From SZUA-448 sp964602475 (GTDB taxonomy: Bacteria > Bacillota > Clostridia > Lachnospirales > Lachnospiraceae), in NCBI GenBank assembly GCA_964602475.1, contig CAZRRN010000044.1:1-23574 (forward strand): a stretch of 23,574 nt of DNA. Direction: 5' to 3'. The notes below the pieces were generated by a model. That model saw only the letters and a list, made by a program, of their open reading frames with translations. It did no database searches and was not told where the DNA came from. The stretch's first letter is position 1. Each line of letters starts with the position of its first letter. Shown one piece after another: positions 15,256 through 23,089 of the stretch. Made by a program: the position numbers and the translations under genes.

Positions 15256-16221
15256 ATGGCTGAGGAGCTGTATACCTATGCAGTTGCCCGGATTCGATCG
15301 AAGGAGCTGACACTGTTCAGCAGACAGACCATCGACCAGCTGATGTCCTGCAAGACCTATGAGGACTGCTTGAGACTTTTGGCAGACAAAGGCTGGGGAA
15401 GCCAGGGAGAATCGGCGGAGCAGATATTAAAAGAAGAACGTGAAAAACTGTGGGCGCTGATGAAGGAGCTTGTAGAAGATACCGGTGTTTTTGATGTCTT
15501 TCTGTATGCGAATGACTATCATAATCTGAAAGCAGCGATCAAGGAAGCATGTATCAGCGGAGAACTTCCGAATAAATACATGCCGGAAGGAACCGTTTCG
15601 GTTGAGACGATTGAAGCAGCAATCAAAGAAAAGAATTTTGAACTGCTTCCGGAAGCGATGCGTTCATGTGCCGAGGAAGCTTATGAGGTTCAGCTGAAAA
15701 CAAGAGACAGCCAGTTATGTGATGTCATAATAGACAGAGCAACGCTGGAAGCGATTTATAAAAAAGGTATGGAATCCGGAAAAGAGCTGTTTGAAGGATA
15801 TGCAGAGCTGCGGGTAGCTGCGGCGAATATCAATATTGCAATCCGCAGCTGCAGAACCGGAAAAAATATTGAGTTTCTGAAGCGGGCATTGGTTCCCTGC
15901 GGAAAGCTCAACACAGACGAGCTGACTGAAGCGGTTCTTGCAGGAGAGGAAGCAATTTATGCATATCTCGAAACAACAATATATGCGGATGCAATTGCTG
16001 CAATTAAGAAATCTCCTTCTGAGTTTGAACGCTGGTGCGACAACCGCATCATAGAGCACATTCGTCCGCAACGCTACAACCCGTTTACGATTTCACCGCT
16101 TGCTGCATATATTCTTGCACGGGAGAATGAAATCAAGTCAGTACGTATCCTGCTGTCCGGAAAGCTGAATCATCTTCCGGAAGAATCTATACGGGAAAGA
16201 CTGAGGGAAATGTATGTATAA
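15256..16221 (+). CDS. atpC: V-type ATPase subunit C (rotor-ring adaptor, d-type)
   Basis: The gene encodes a 321-residue, mostly helical soluble subunit that couples the central shaft (D/F) to the K ring. The N-terminus TYAVARIRSKELTLFS and the later RPQRYNPFTISPLAAYILAR are recognisable family regions. The open frame extends upstream to 15127 inside subunit E, but the ATG at 15256 is preceded by TGGAGGA at 5-base spacing and fits the family N-terminus. Its last 8 bases overlap the start of subunit F (ATGTATAA), so the two are probably translationally coupled, which would help keep shaft components balanced. Confidence 0.92.
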   Translation: MAEELYTYAVARIRSKELTLFSRQTIDQLMSCKTYEDCLRLLADKGWGSQGESAEQILKEEREKLWALMKELVEDTGVFDVFLYANDYHNLKAAIKEACISGELPNKYMPEGTVSVETIEAAIKEKNFELLPEAMRSCAEEAYEVQLKTRDSQLCDVIIDRATLEAIYKKGMESGKELFEGYAELRVAAANINIAIRSCRTGKNIEFLKRALVPCGKLNTDELTEAVLAGEEAIYAYLETTIYADAIAAIKKSPSEFERWCDNRIIEHIRPQRYNPFTISPLAAYILARENEIKSVRILLSGKLNHLPEESIRERLREMYV

Positions 16222-16537
16222 AATAGCAGTTATGGGTGACCGGGACAGTATATATGGATTTGCCGCATTAGGACTCGATACCTTTCCTGTCAGTGAGAAG
16301 GAAGAAGCCGGGAGGGTATTAAAAAGTCTTGCACAGGGAACATATGCAGTTATTTATATGACAGAAGCCTGTGTGGCAATGATTCCTGATGAGGTTGAAC
16401 GGTATGCCTCAGAGAAAATACCGGCGATCCTGCCGATTCCGGGAGTATCCGGCAACACAGGAAAAGGAATTGGCAATGTTAAGAAGATGGTGGAGCAGGC
16501 AGTCGGTTCCGATATCATTTTCAACAATAATAATTAG
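16214..16537 (+). CDS. atpF: V-type ATPase central shaft subunit F
   Basis: The gene encodes a 107-residue small soluble subunit that binds subunit D in the central rotor shaft (called G in Enterococcus hirae). The N-terminal KIAVMGDRDSIYGFAALGLD and the later YMTEACVAMIPDEVERY match the family, and PAILPIPGVSGNTGKG is the conserved loop before the C-terminal helix. The ATG overlaps the stop of subunit C by 8 bases, and GAGGGA within the end of subunit C serves as ribosome binding site. Confidence 0.93.
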   Translation: MYKIAVMGDRDSIYGFAALGLDTFPVSEKEEAGRVLKSLAQGTYAVIYMTEACVAMIPDEVERYASEKIPAILPIPGVSGNTGKGIGNVKKMVEQAVGSDIIFNNNN

Positions 16538-16552
16538 GAGCAGGTGAAGTCT

Positions 16553-18319
16553 ATGAGCAAAGGAACGATTAAGAAGGTTGCCGGCCCGCTGGTCATCGCA
16601 GAAGGTATGCGCGATGCAAACATGGGTGATGTTGTTCGTGTAAGTGAGCAGCGTCTGATCGGCGAAATTATCGAAATTCATGGAGATCAGGCTTCCATTC
16701 AGGTATATGAAGAAACCTCGGGACTCGGCCCGGGAGAACCGGTAGAATCTACCGGCGCTCCTCTGAGTGTAGAACTCGGTCCCGGACTGATCGGTAGTAT
16801 CTTTGATGGAATCCAGAGACCTTTGGTTGAAATAATGAATCAGACAGGAAATAACTTGACCCGTGGTGTTGAGATTCCTGCACTGAAAAGGGATAATGTA
16901 TGGCATTTTGTTCCGGCTGTCGCAGTCGGAGACAGGCTTGTCGGCGGGGATATCATCGGAACTGTACAGGAAACACCGATTGTAGTACAGAAGATCATGT
17001 TACCGAACAGATTATCCGGTAAAGTAGCTTCGGTTTCAGAAGGAGATTATACCCTGAAGGACACCGTACTGGTACTTGAGCAGGAAGACGGAACAAAAGC
17101 AGAGATTACAATGCTGCAGAAATGGCCGGTTCGTTCCGGTCGTCCGTATAAAGAAAAACTGTCACCGGATATGCCACTGATTACCGGTCAGCGTGTAATC
17201 GATGCCTTATTCCCAATTGCAAAGGGCGGTGTCGCTGCGGTACCCGGTCCGTTCGGAAGCGGAAAGACCGTTGTTCAGCATCAGCTTGCAAAGTGGGCAG
17301 AGGCAGATATTGTAGTTTACATCGGCTGTGGCGAGCGTGGAAATGAGATGACTGATGTACTGAACGAATTCCCGGAATTAAAGGATCCAAAGACAGGACA
17401 TTCGTTGATGGAACGTACTGTTCTGATTGCAAATACCTCTGATATGCCGGTTGCGGCACGAGAGGCTTCCATTTATGTAGGAATTACAATTGCAGAGTAT
17501 TTCCGCGATATGGGATTTTCTGTTGCACTGATGGCCGATTCTACGTCCCGTTGGGCGGAAGCACTCCGTGAAATGTCCGGACGTCTGGAGGAGATGCCCG
17601 GTGAGGAAGGTTATCCGGCGTATCTTGGAAGCCGTTTGGCTCAGTTCTATGAAAGAGCCGGAAGAGTTGTTTCTATGGGTACAGAGGGACGGGAAGGTGC
17701 ACTTTCCGTAATCGGTGCGGTATCCCCGCCCGGTGGTGATATTTCCGAGCCTGTATCTCAGGCGACACTGCGTATTGTTAAGGTGTTCTGGGGACTGGAT
17801 GCAGGTCTTGCATATAAGCGCCATTTCCCGGCAATTAACTGGCTGACCAGCTATTCCCTGTATGTTAACAACATGGCAAAGTGGTTTAATGATGCAGCAA
17901 ATGGTCCATGGATTGAATGCCGTGGGCGTCTGATGAGTCTGCTGAGTGATGAAGCGAGCCTTCAGGAAATCGTACAGCTCGTCGGTATGGATGCACTTTC
18001 TGCTCCGGATCGTCTGAAGCTGGAAGCTGCGCGTTCCATTCGTGAGGACTTCCTGCATCAGGATGCTTTCCATGAGATCGACACATATTCTTCCCTTGAA
18101 AAGCAGTTCAAGATGATGAATCTGGTACTGGAATATTTTGATATTTCTTCCGAGGGACTGAAGAAGGGAGCAGATATCGAAAAACTGGCATCTCTGCCGG
18201 TACGAGAGAAAATCGGTCGTTACAAATACGTTCCGAATGACAATCTGCAGAACGAATATGATAACATTATTACAGAGCTGCACCGCCAGGTCGATGCGCT
18301 GACAGGAAAGGAGGACTAA
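16553..18319 (+). CDS. atpA: V-type ATPase catalytic subunit A (alpha chain)
   Basis: The gene encodes a 588-residue catalytic subunit, three copies per enzyme alternating with B. The P-loop GPFGSGKTV (232-240) and the catalytic-glutamate segment GERGNEM (260-266) are intact, so the site can hydrolyse or synthesise ATP. The non-homologous insert typical of V-type A subunits is present between the N-terminal barrel and the P-loop (about 110-200). The ATG at 16553 fits the family N-terminus (SKGTIKKVAGPLV). A GTG three codons earlier is too close to the AGGAG at 16536-16540. Only 3 bases separate its stop from the subunit B start. Confidence 0.97.
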   Translation: MSKGTIKKVAGPLVIAEGMRDANMGDVVRVSEQRLIGEIIEIHGDQASIQVYEETSGLGPGEPVESTGAPLSVELGPGLIGSIFDGIQRPLVEIMNQTGNNLTRGVEIPALKRDNVWHFVPAVAVGDRLVGGDIIGTVQETPIVVQKIMLPNRLSGKVASVSEGDYTLKDTVLVLEQEDGTKAEITMLQKWPVRSGRPYKEKLSPDMPLITGQRVIDALFPIAKGGVAAVPGPFGSGKTVVQHQLAKWAEADIVVYIGCGERGNEMTDVLNEFPELKDPKTGHSLMERTVLIANTSDMPVAAREASIYVGITIAEYFRDMGFSVALMADSTSRWAEALREMSGRLEEMPGEEGYPAYLGSRLAQFYERAGRVVSMGTEGREGALSVIGAVSPPGGDISEPVSQATLRIVKVFWGLDAGLAYKRHFPAINWLTSYSLYVNNMAKWFNDAANGPWIECRGRLMSLLSDEASLQEIVQLVGMDALSAPDRLKLEAARSIREDFLHQDAFHEIDTYSSLEKQFKMMNLVLEYFDISSEGLKKGADIEKLASLPVREKIGRYKYVPNDNLQNEYDNIITELHRQVDALTGKED

Positions 18320-18322
18320 GTT

Positions 18323-19708
18323 ATGCCGAAGGAATATAAAACAATTCAGGAAGTAGCGGGTCCCCTTATGATGGTTCAGGGCGTCGAGGGTGTAACCTAC
18401 AATGAGCTTGGTGAAATTGAGCTTGCAAGCGGCGAGAAACGCCGATGTAAAGTACTTGAAATAAACGGAACAACAGCAATGGTTCAGCTCTTTGAGAGCT
18501 CAACCGGCATTAACCTTGCTGACAGTAAGGTGCGCTTCCTTGGCCGCTCTATGGAGCTTGGAGTTTCAGAGGATATGCTTAGCCGGGTTTTTGACGGACT
18601 TGGCAGACCGACAGACAACGGTCCGGAGATTCTTCCGGAGAAACGTATGGATGTGAATGGTCTTCCGATGAATCCGGCGGCAAGAAATTATCCGCAGGAA
18701 TTTATTCAGACCGGTGTCTCTGCGATTGACGGATTGAATACTCTGGTTCGTGGACAGAAGCTTCCGATTTTCTCGGCTTCCGGTCTTCCGCATGCAGAAC
18801 TTGCAGCGCAGATTGCACGTCAGGCAAAGGTACGCGGAACCAACGATCCGTTCGCTGTTGTATTTGCAGCAATGGGTATCACCTTTGAGGAAGCAAACTT
18901 CTTTATCGAGAGCTTCCGTGAAACAGGAGCAATCGATCGTTCTGTAATGTTTATTAATCTGGCAAATGATCCTGCGGTTGAGCGTATTGCAACTCCCCGT
19001 ATGGCGCTGACCGCTGCGGAATATCTTGCATTTGAGAAGAACATGCATGTTCTTGTTATTTTGACCGATATTACAAACTACGCAGATTCCCTTCGTGAGG
19101 TTTCAGCAGCACGTAAAGAGGTTCCCGGACGTCGCGGATACCCCGGATATATGTATACCGACCTTGCTTCTCTGTATGAAAGAGCAGGCCGTCAGAAAGG
19201 AAAGAACGGAAGTATTACAATGATTCCGATTCTTACCATGCCTGAGGATGATAAAACTCATCCGATTCCGGATCTTACCGGATATATCACCGAGGGTCAG
19301 ATTATTCTGAGCCGTGAGCTGTTCCGTCAGGGTGTAATGCCGCCGATTGACGTGCTTCCGTCTCTGTCCCGTCTGAAGGATAAAGGAATCGGGGAAGGAA
19401 AGACCCGTGCTGACCATGCCAATACTATGAACCAGCTTTTTGCCGCTTATGCACGTGGTAAGGAAGCCAAGGAACTGATGGTGGTTCTTGGTGAAGCAGC
19501 ACTGACAGAAATTGATAAGCTTTATGCTAAGTTTGCTGAGGAGTTTGAAAAACAATATGTTTCGCAGGGGTATCAGACAAACCGTGATATTGAAGAGACC
19601 CTTGAAATCGGCTGGAAGCTGCTCGGAATTCTGCCAAGAGCCGAACTGAAGCGTATTAAGGATGAATTCCTTGATCAGTATTATGTACCTGCAGAAGCGA
19701 AGAAATAA
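18323..19708 (+). CDS. atpB: V-type ATPase subunit B (beta chain)
   Basis: The gene encodes a 461-residue non-catalytic nucleotide-binding subunit that alternates with A in the head. The position of the P-loop is occupied by FSASGLPHAELAAQIARQ without the GKT lysine, which is normal for B subunits. Other family regions include RRGYPGYMYTDLASLYERAG and ILPSLSRL-like VLPSLSRLKDKGIG. AAAGGAGG lies about 9 bases before the ATG. It sits in the standard A-B-D order and is complete. Confidence 0.97.
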   Translation: MPKEYKTIQEVAGPLMMVQGVEGVTYNELGEIELASGEKRRCKVLEINGTTAMVQLFESSTGINLADSKVRFLGRSMELGVSEDMLSRVFDGLGRPTDNGPEILPEKRMDVNGLPMNPAARNYPQEFIQTGVSAIDGLNTLVRGQKLPIFSASGLPHAELAAQIARQAKVRGTNDPFAVVFAAMGITFEEANFFIESFRETGAIDRSVMFINLANDPAVERIATPRMALTAAEYLAFEKNMHVLVILTDITNYADSLREVSAARKEVPGRRGYPGYMYTDLASLYERAGRQKGKNGSITMIPILTMPEDDKTHPIPDLTGYITEGQIILSRELFRQGVMPPIDVLPSLSRLKDKGIGEGKTRADHANTMNQLFAAYARGKEAKELMVVLGEAALTEIDKLYAKFAEEFEKQYVSQGYQTNRDIEETLEIGWKLLGILPRAELKRIKDEFLDQYYVPAEAKK

Positions 19709-19735
19709 CCACAGCAGGAAGGAAAGGGAAAGCAT

Positions 19736-20410
19736 ATGGCTAATACACAGGTGAATCCGACCCGTATGGAGCTGACCCGTCTGAAGAAGAAGCTGGTAAC
19801 GGCGATTCGCGGACATAAGCTCCTGAAGGATAAACGGGATGAGCTGATGCGTCAGTTCCTTGATCTGGTCAGGGAGAATAAAGCGCTTCGTGAACGTGTG
19901 GAGGCAGGAATCAAAGCTGCAAATCAGAACTTTGTCATTGCCCGTGCCGGGATGGAAAATGAAGCCATTAATGTTGCATTGATGGCACCGCGCCAGGAAG
20001 TATATGTTGAGGCAGACGAGAAAAATGTTATGAGTGTAGAAATTCCGGTATTCGAATGCACAACAAGAACTGCCGATCCGAATGACATTTACTGTTATGG
20101 GTTTGCATTTACCTCCTGTGATCTGGATGATGCAGTCAAATCTCTGGCTGATATTTTCCCGGATATGCTTCGTCTGGCTCAGGTTGAAAAATCCTGCCAG
20201 CTAATGGCCAGCGAGATTGAGAAGACAAGACGGCGTGTAAATGCTCTCGAGCATGTCATGATTCCTCAGACGCAGACGAAAATCAAATACATTAAGATGA
20301 AGCTTGATGAAAATGAACGAAGCACACAGATCCGTCTCATGAAGGTTAAGGATATGATGCTCGAGCAGGCGCATCACTACAAGGAACGATTACAGGAAGC
20401 GGAACAATAA
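19736..20410 (+). CDS. atpD: V-type ATPase central shaft subunit D
   Basis: The gene encodes a 224-residue soluble subunit forming the rotating coiled-coil axle. The N-terminal helix (PTRMELTRLKKKLVTAIRGH) and the C-terminal helix (about 150-220, with NALEHVMIPQTQTKIKYIK) are the two strands of the axle and are highly characteristic. Start ATG at 19736 is 27 bases after the B stop, preceded by GGAAAGGGAA. It is the last gene of the operon. A hairpin about 70 bases later is the likely end of transcription. Confidence 0.96.
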   Translation: MANTQVNPTRMELTRLKKKLVTAIRGHKLLKDKRDELMRQFLDLVRENKALRERVEAGIKAANQNFVIARAGMENEAINVALMAPRQEVYVEADEKNVMSVEIPVFECTTRTADPNDIYCYGFAFTSCDLDDAVKSLADIFPDMLRLAQVEKSCQLMASEIEKTRRRVNALEHVMIPQTQTKIKYIKMKLDENERSTQIRLMKVKDMMLEQAHHYKERLQEAEQ

Positions 20411-20478
20411 AGTATAATGGTCGAATGTATGCGCTTTGGACAGCAGACAGGAGACAAGGTACTTAAAAAAACATAGCG

Positions 20479-20518
20479 AAAGACGGCAGCAGAGGGAAAT
20501 CACTGTACTGCCGTCTTT
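20479..20518 (+). terminator. Probable terminator of the V-ATPase operon
   Basis: An 11-bp perfect inverted repeat AAAGACGGCAG (20479-20489) / CTGCCGTCTTT (20508-20518) with an 18-base loop lies 69 bases after the last V-ATPase gene. The 3' side is only weakly T-rich (TCTTTGT), so termination may be partial. An A-run upstream of the stem (20465-20471) could give some function on the other strand. Confidence 0.55.
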
Positions 20519-20558
20519 GTAATATAGTCTGCAGGCAGATGAATCAGCAAAGCCATCA

Positions 20559-20633
20559 GATTGAGTGCCGGATTGAGTGCCGGATAGAGCTGCAGAGATA
20601 GAGCTACAGAGATAGAGCCGAGATGGAGCTGCA
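20559..20633 (+). repeat. Degenerate short tandem repeat
   Basis: Six imperfect units of 11-14 bases run head to tail: GATTGAGTGCCG twice without change (20559-20582), then GATAGAGCTGCAGA, GATAGAGCTACAGA, GATAGAGCCGA and GATGGAGCTGCA. The array lies in the non-coding stretch between the operon terminator and the promoter of the next gene. The remainder of 20519-20649 shows no gene. Confidence 0.7.
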
Positions 20634-20649
20634 GTTAAGCTAAAGAGGC

Positions 20650-20678
20650 TTGACAGCTTTTACAAAAAATGATATCAT
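20650..20678 (+). promoter_or_regulatory. Strong sigma-A promoter of the attenuated ABC-F transcription unit
   Basis: A perfect -35 TTGACA (20650-20655), 17-base spacer and -10 TATCAT (20673-20678). Transcription would start near 20685, leaving a leader of about 375 bases before the ABC-F start codon. A strong promoter with a terminator in its leader is the expected arrangement for attenuation. Confidence 0.8.
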
Positions 20679-20711
20679 TTATACAAATTAAACCTCCGAA
20701 GGAGATAACCA

Positions 20712-20729
20712 ATGAATCTGTGCATATAA
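20712..20729 (+). CDS. Five-codon leader peptide MNLCI
   Basis: A very short frame, ATG AAT CTG TGC ATA TAA, is preceded by AAGGAG (20699-20704) with 7-base spacing, about 27 bases after the predicted transcription start. Its last two codons and stop (20721-20729) form the 5' strand of the anti-antiterminator stem. A ribosome paused anywhere on this frame would therefore keep that strand from pairing. Its function would be as a sensor of ribosome stalling, not as a product. The ribosome binding site can itself pair with CTCC at 20694-20697 in a small 4-bp hairpin. No database comparison was possible. Translation is inferred from the ribosome binding site and from its exact placement relative to the RNA structure. 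Confidence 0.65.
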   Translation: MNLCI

Positions 20730-20801
20730 CAAACTACAATTTAAGGTAACACAGCCATGAACAATCGTTACATGGTTAATTATTGTAGGAAATTATATGC
20801 A
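20721..20801 (+). promoter_or_regulatory. Anti-antiterminator stem of the ABC-F leader
   Basis: A long interrupted stem can form. TGCATATAA (20721-20729) pairs perfectly with TTATATGCA (20793-20801). CTACAAT (20734-20740) pairs with ATTGTAG (20782-20788). TTAA (20741-20744) pairs with TTAA (20776-20779), and CCATG (20755-20759) with CATGG (20771-20775). The first two helices flank a symmetric 4x4 internal loop (CAAA/GAAA). About 25 pairs in total are far more than expected by chance. When formed, this stem occupies the strand needed for the antiterminator, so the downstream terminator folds. Confidence 0.75.
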
Positions 20802-20887
20802 GAAGATGACAGACAAAGAATCCTGAAAAAGGCTTTGTTTTGGTTATATAGGCCGGAGACCGGTCTGTTGTTTGCGTATAACTTTCC
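20788..20887 (+). promoter_or_regulatory. Antiterminator helix of the ABC-F leader
   Basis: GGAAATTATATGCA (20788-20801) can pair with TGCGTATAACTTTCC (20873-20887) over 14 pairs with one bulged C and one G-U pair. The second strand includes the whole left arm of the terminator, so this helix and the terminator exclude each other. A 9-bp hairpin with an AGA loop (20848-20868, core CCGG/CCGG) lies between the strands and would stack inside the antiterminator domain. Confidence 0.72.
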
Positions 20888-20910
20888 TGCATGGAAAGTT
20901 TTTTTATTTT
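20880..20910 (+). terminator. Intrinsic terminator (attenuator) in the ABC-F leader
   Basis: AACTTTCC (20880-20887) and GGAAAGTT (20893-20900) form an 8-bp perfect stem with a TGCAT loop, followed directly by a T-run (20899-20905) and TTTT. It lies about 200 bases after the promoter start and 150 bases before the ABC-F start codon, with no gene ending just upstream. It therefore works on the ABC-F transcript itself. Confidence 0.85.
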
Positions 20911-21039
20911 ACAGGATTGCTTATCCTATACAATAGAATTACACAAATACTCATCGGAGATAAGAGTGAAGTTTTCAAGTCATTTACTCGGCAGGTTCGT
21001 ACGGTGCAAAACCTGCAGCTAACAGCGGCTCCTGTAAAA
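20907..21039 (+). other. Structured leader segment between attenuator and ABC-F start
   Basis: TTTTACAGGA (20907-20916) is exactly complementary to TCCTGTAAAA (21030-21039), enclosing two smaller inverted repeats: CTTATC (20920-20925) / GATAAG (20959-20964) and GCAGGTT (20991-20997) / AACCTGC (21010-21016). A three-way-junction fold is possible. Its outer strand includes the end of the terminator T-tract. The function is not known. It may affect translation or stability of the read-through message. Confidence 0.45.
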
Positions 21040-21061
21040 CAGTCACCGCATTGAGGTAATT

Positions 21062-23011
21062 ATGATATATCAGATGAAAGAAGCATTAATTGGATTTCCC
21101 GGAAGCCTTCTGCTTGACCGTGTATCAATGGAAATCCGCAATACAGAAAAAATCTGCATCGTTGGGCGAAACGGCTGCGGTAAAACAACCCTGCTGAAAG
21201 TGATTGCAGGAAAACATGAAACAGACAATCTGGATAGTGATGAGGATTATTTTATTCATAAACAGAATGGACTTACCATCGGATATCTTGAACAGATGAG
21301 CTTTGAAAATGAAACGGTGACAGTACGGGCGGAGCTTATGAATGCCTATGAAGCACTTGCTGTCTGCAGATTAAGGCTGGAACAGCTGGAAGCCTTGATG
21401 GAACGGGAGCCTTCGGAAAAAATCATTCAGGATTATTCACATTGCTCGGAAAAGTATGAAATGCTCGGAGGATACCGGTATATTTCTGAAATGGAACAGA
21501 TGTTTACCAGATTTGGTTTTGACATTTCCGATATGGAACGCCCGTTAAATACCTTCTCCGGAGGTCAAAAGACAAAACTGGCTTTTGTAAAGCTGCTTCT
21601 TAGCAAGCCTGATATCTGTCTGCTTGATGAACCGACCAACCATCTCGATCTTCCGACCATTGAATGGTTGGAAAGCTATCTGAAAACTTATGAGCATGCT
21701 GTGATAATTGTATCCCACGATCGCATGTTTCTTGACCGTATTGCAGATGTAACATATGAGATCGAATATAAGAAAATGAAGCGCTATGTCGGGAATTATA
21801 CTGCGTTTGTTCGCCAGAAACAGCTGGATTACGAAAAACAGTGCAAGGATTATGCAGCTCAGCAAAAGGAAATAGAGCGTCTGACACTATTTATTGAACA
21901 GTGGAAGAACACACCTACCAAGGTGTCAATGACCCGCTCGAAGAAGATGCAGATTGAACACATGGTAAAAATACCGAAGCCACGGAGATTTGATACTAAA
22001 ACCATCACAAATAAATTTCAGCCTCAAAAGAACAGTGCTGCTGAAGTCTTAACGGTACGAGAACTTAGGCTGGGATATGAAACCGAGCTTGCCAGGGTCT
22101 CTTTCTCACTGCGAAAAGGGCAGCGTCTTGCAGTAATCGGAGAGAACGGACGTGGGAAATCTACACTTTTAAAAACACTTGTCGGTCAGATTCCGGCATT
22201 TGCGGAGCCGGGAGAAGCGTATGAAGAAGAGAGTATCTGCTTTGGAAGAGATGTAGAAATGGGATATTTTGACCAGGAACTGCTTAACCTGAACGAAAGT
22301 AAAACAGTAATTGAAGAATTCTGGGATACCTATCCGACACTGAAGGAAACGGAGGTTCGGACAATTTTGGGTAACTTTTTATTTACCGGTGATGATGTTT
22401 ATCAGCCGATAAAGCAGCTGTCGGGCGGAGAAAAGGTACGGCTTTCGCTTGCAAAGCTTATGAAAAAGCAGGCTAACCTTCTGATTCTTGACGAGCCGAC
22501 CAATCATCTTGACATGGTCGGAAAGGAAGCGTTAGAGAATATTCTGAAGGATTACCAAGGTACGCTTTTATTCGTATCCCATGACCGGTACTTTATCCGT
22601 GCGCTGGCAACAGAGCTCCTTGTATTCGAACATGGCGAGGTAAATAATTATCCTTATGATTATGAGACTTATCTGGAAAGAAATGCAAAAGATCCTTGTG
22701 AACAGCAGAAAGTTACAATCAAACTGCCGGTTCGGGGCAGACGTGGTAATGAGTCGGTCAAGGAAAACGCATTGGCTACGTCAGCTAAGACAGAACGAGA
22801 GGAAACGAAAGATAAACAGCGCAGAGAACGTCGTAAAAATCAGCTGGAAGAGCAGATTAAGGTACAGGAAGAACTCGTACAGAAATGGAAAATGAAATTT
22901 ACCGATCCAAAAATTGCCTCAGATTATGAGAAACTTGATGAAATCCAGAAAAAAATCGATGAAGAGGAGGAGATTTTGAATACAATGCTGATGGAATGGG
23001 CGGGACTGTAA
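21062..23011 (+). CDS. ABC-F family ATPase with C-terminal coiled coil (YdiF/Uup-like), attenuator-controlled
   Basis: The gene encodes a 649-residue soluble twin-ABC protein expected to bind the ribosomal E site. Domain 1 has Walker A GRNGCGKTT (35-43), signature FSGGQ (164-168) and LLDEPTNHLD (about 187). The linker (about 240-320) carries the arm that points toward the peptidyl-transferase centre in antibiotic-resistance ABC-F proteins. Domain 2 has GENGRGKST (about 359), LSGGEK (about 452), ILDEPTNHLD and H-loop VSHDRYF. A basic linker and coiled coil (about 545-640) form the C-terminal extension found in YdiF and Uup. Start at 21062 has GAGG 5 bases upstream. The leader contains a stalling-type attenuator, the kind of control known for ribosome-protection ABC-F genes such as Listeria lmo0919 and Bacillus vmlR. 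That favours a role in antibiotic tolerance, but the drug class cannot be read from sequence. Confidence 0.9.
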   Translation: MIYQMKEALIGFPGSLLLDRVSMEIRNTEKICIVGRNGCGKTTLLKVIAGKHETDNLDSDEDYFIHKQNGLTIGYLEQMSFENETVTVRAELMNAYEALAVCRLRLEQLEALMEREPSEKIIQDYSHCSEKYEMLGGYRYISEMEQMFTRFGFDISDMERPLNTFSGGQKTKLAFVKLLLSKPDICLLDEPTNHLDLPTIEWLESYLKTYEHAVIIVSHDRMFLDRIADVTYEIEYKKMKRYVGNYTAFVRQKQLDYEKQCKDYAAQQKEIERLTLFIEQWKNTPTKVSMTRSKKMQIEHMVKIPKPRRFDTKTITNKFQPQKNSAAEVLTVRELRLGYETELARVSFSLRKGQRLAVIGENGRGKSTLLKTLVGQIPAFAEPGEAYEEESICFGRDVEMGYFDQELLNLNESKTVIEEFWDTYPTLKETEVRTILGNFLFTGDDVYQPIKQLSGGEKVRLSLAKLMKKQANLLILDEPTNHLDMVGKEALENILKDYQGTLLFVSHDRYFIRALATELLVFEHGEVNNYPYDYETYLERNAKDPCEQQKVTIKLPVRGRRGNESVKENALATSAKTEREETKDKQRRERRKNQLEEQIKVQEELVQKWKMKFTDPKIASDYEKLDEIQKKIDEEEEILNTMLMEWAGL

Positions 23012-23023
23012 TTTATTATAATC

Positions 23024-23053
23024 AGTATAGAATCATCCAATCTGTACATACTG
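23024..23053 (+). promoter_or_regulatory. Candidate forespore (sigma-F/G) promoter
   Basis: AGTATA (23024-23029), a 17-base spacer and CATACTG (23047-23053) closely match the sigma-G/sigma-F pattern. A sigma-A-like TATAAT (23017-23022) lacks a good -35. The placement, 37 bases before the start codon, is sensible for the following gene. Confidence 0.3.
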
Positions 23054-23089
23054 CTCCTGTAACTAATAAAAAAAGGGACAGGTGGCAAT

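Noticed and set aside
17378..18283. A 301-residue minus-strand open frame opposite V-ATPase subunit A.
   Set aside because: It is a mirror of a highly conserved coding region and has no independent evidence.
20417..20476. A 19-codon frame right after the V-ATPase subunit D gene.
   Set aside because: No ribosome binding site of its own, no resemblance to a known small protein, and it lies in the untranslated end before the operon hairpin.
20757..20936. A 59-codon open frame starting ATGAACAAT with AAGGT upstream, spanning the attenuator.
   Set aside because: Its sequence is explained by the RNA pairing strands and the terminator with its T-run, the ribosome binding site is weak, and it ends without relation to the next gene. 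I cannot exclude that it is translated, but I do not call it a gene.
20872..21054. A 60-residue open frame beginning with TTG between the attenuator and the ABC-F gene.
   Set aside because: It starts at a rare start codon inside the terminator arm, has no ribosome binding site and no recognisable protein features.
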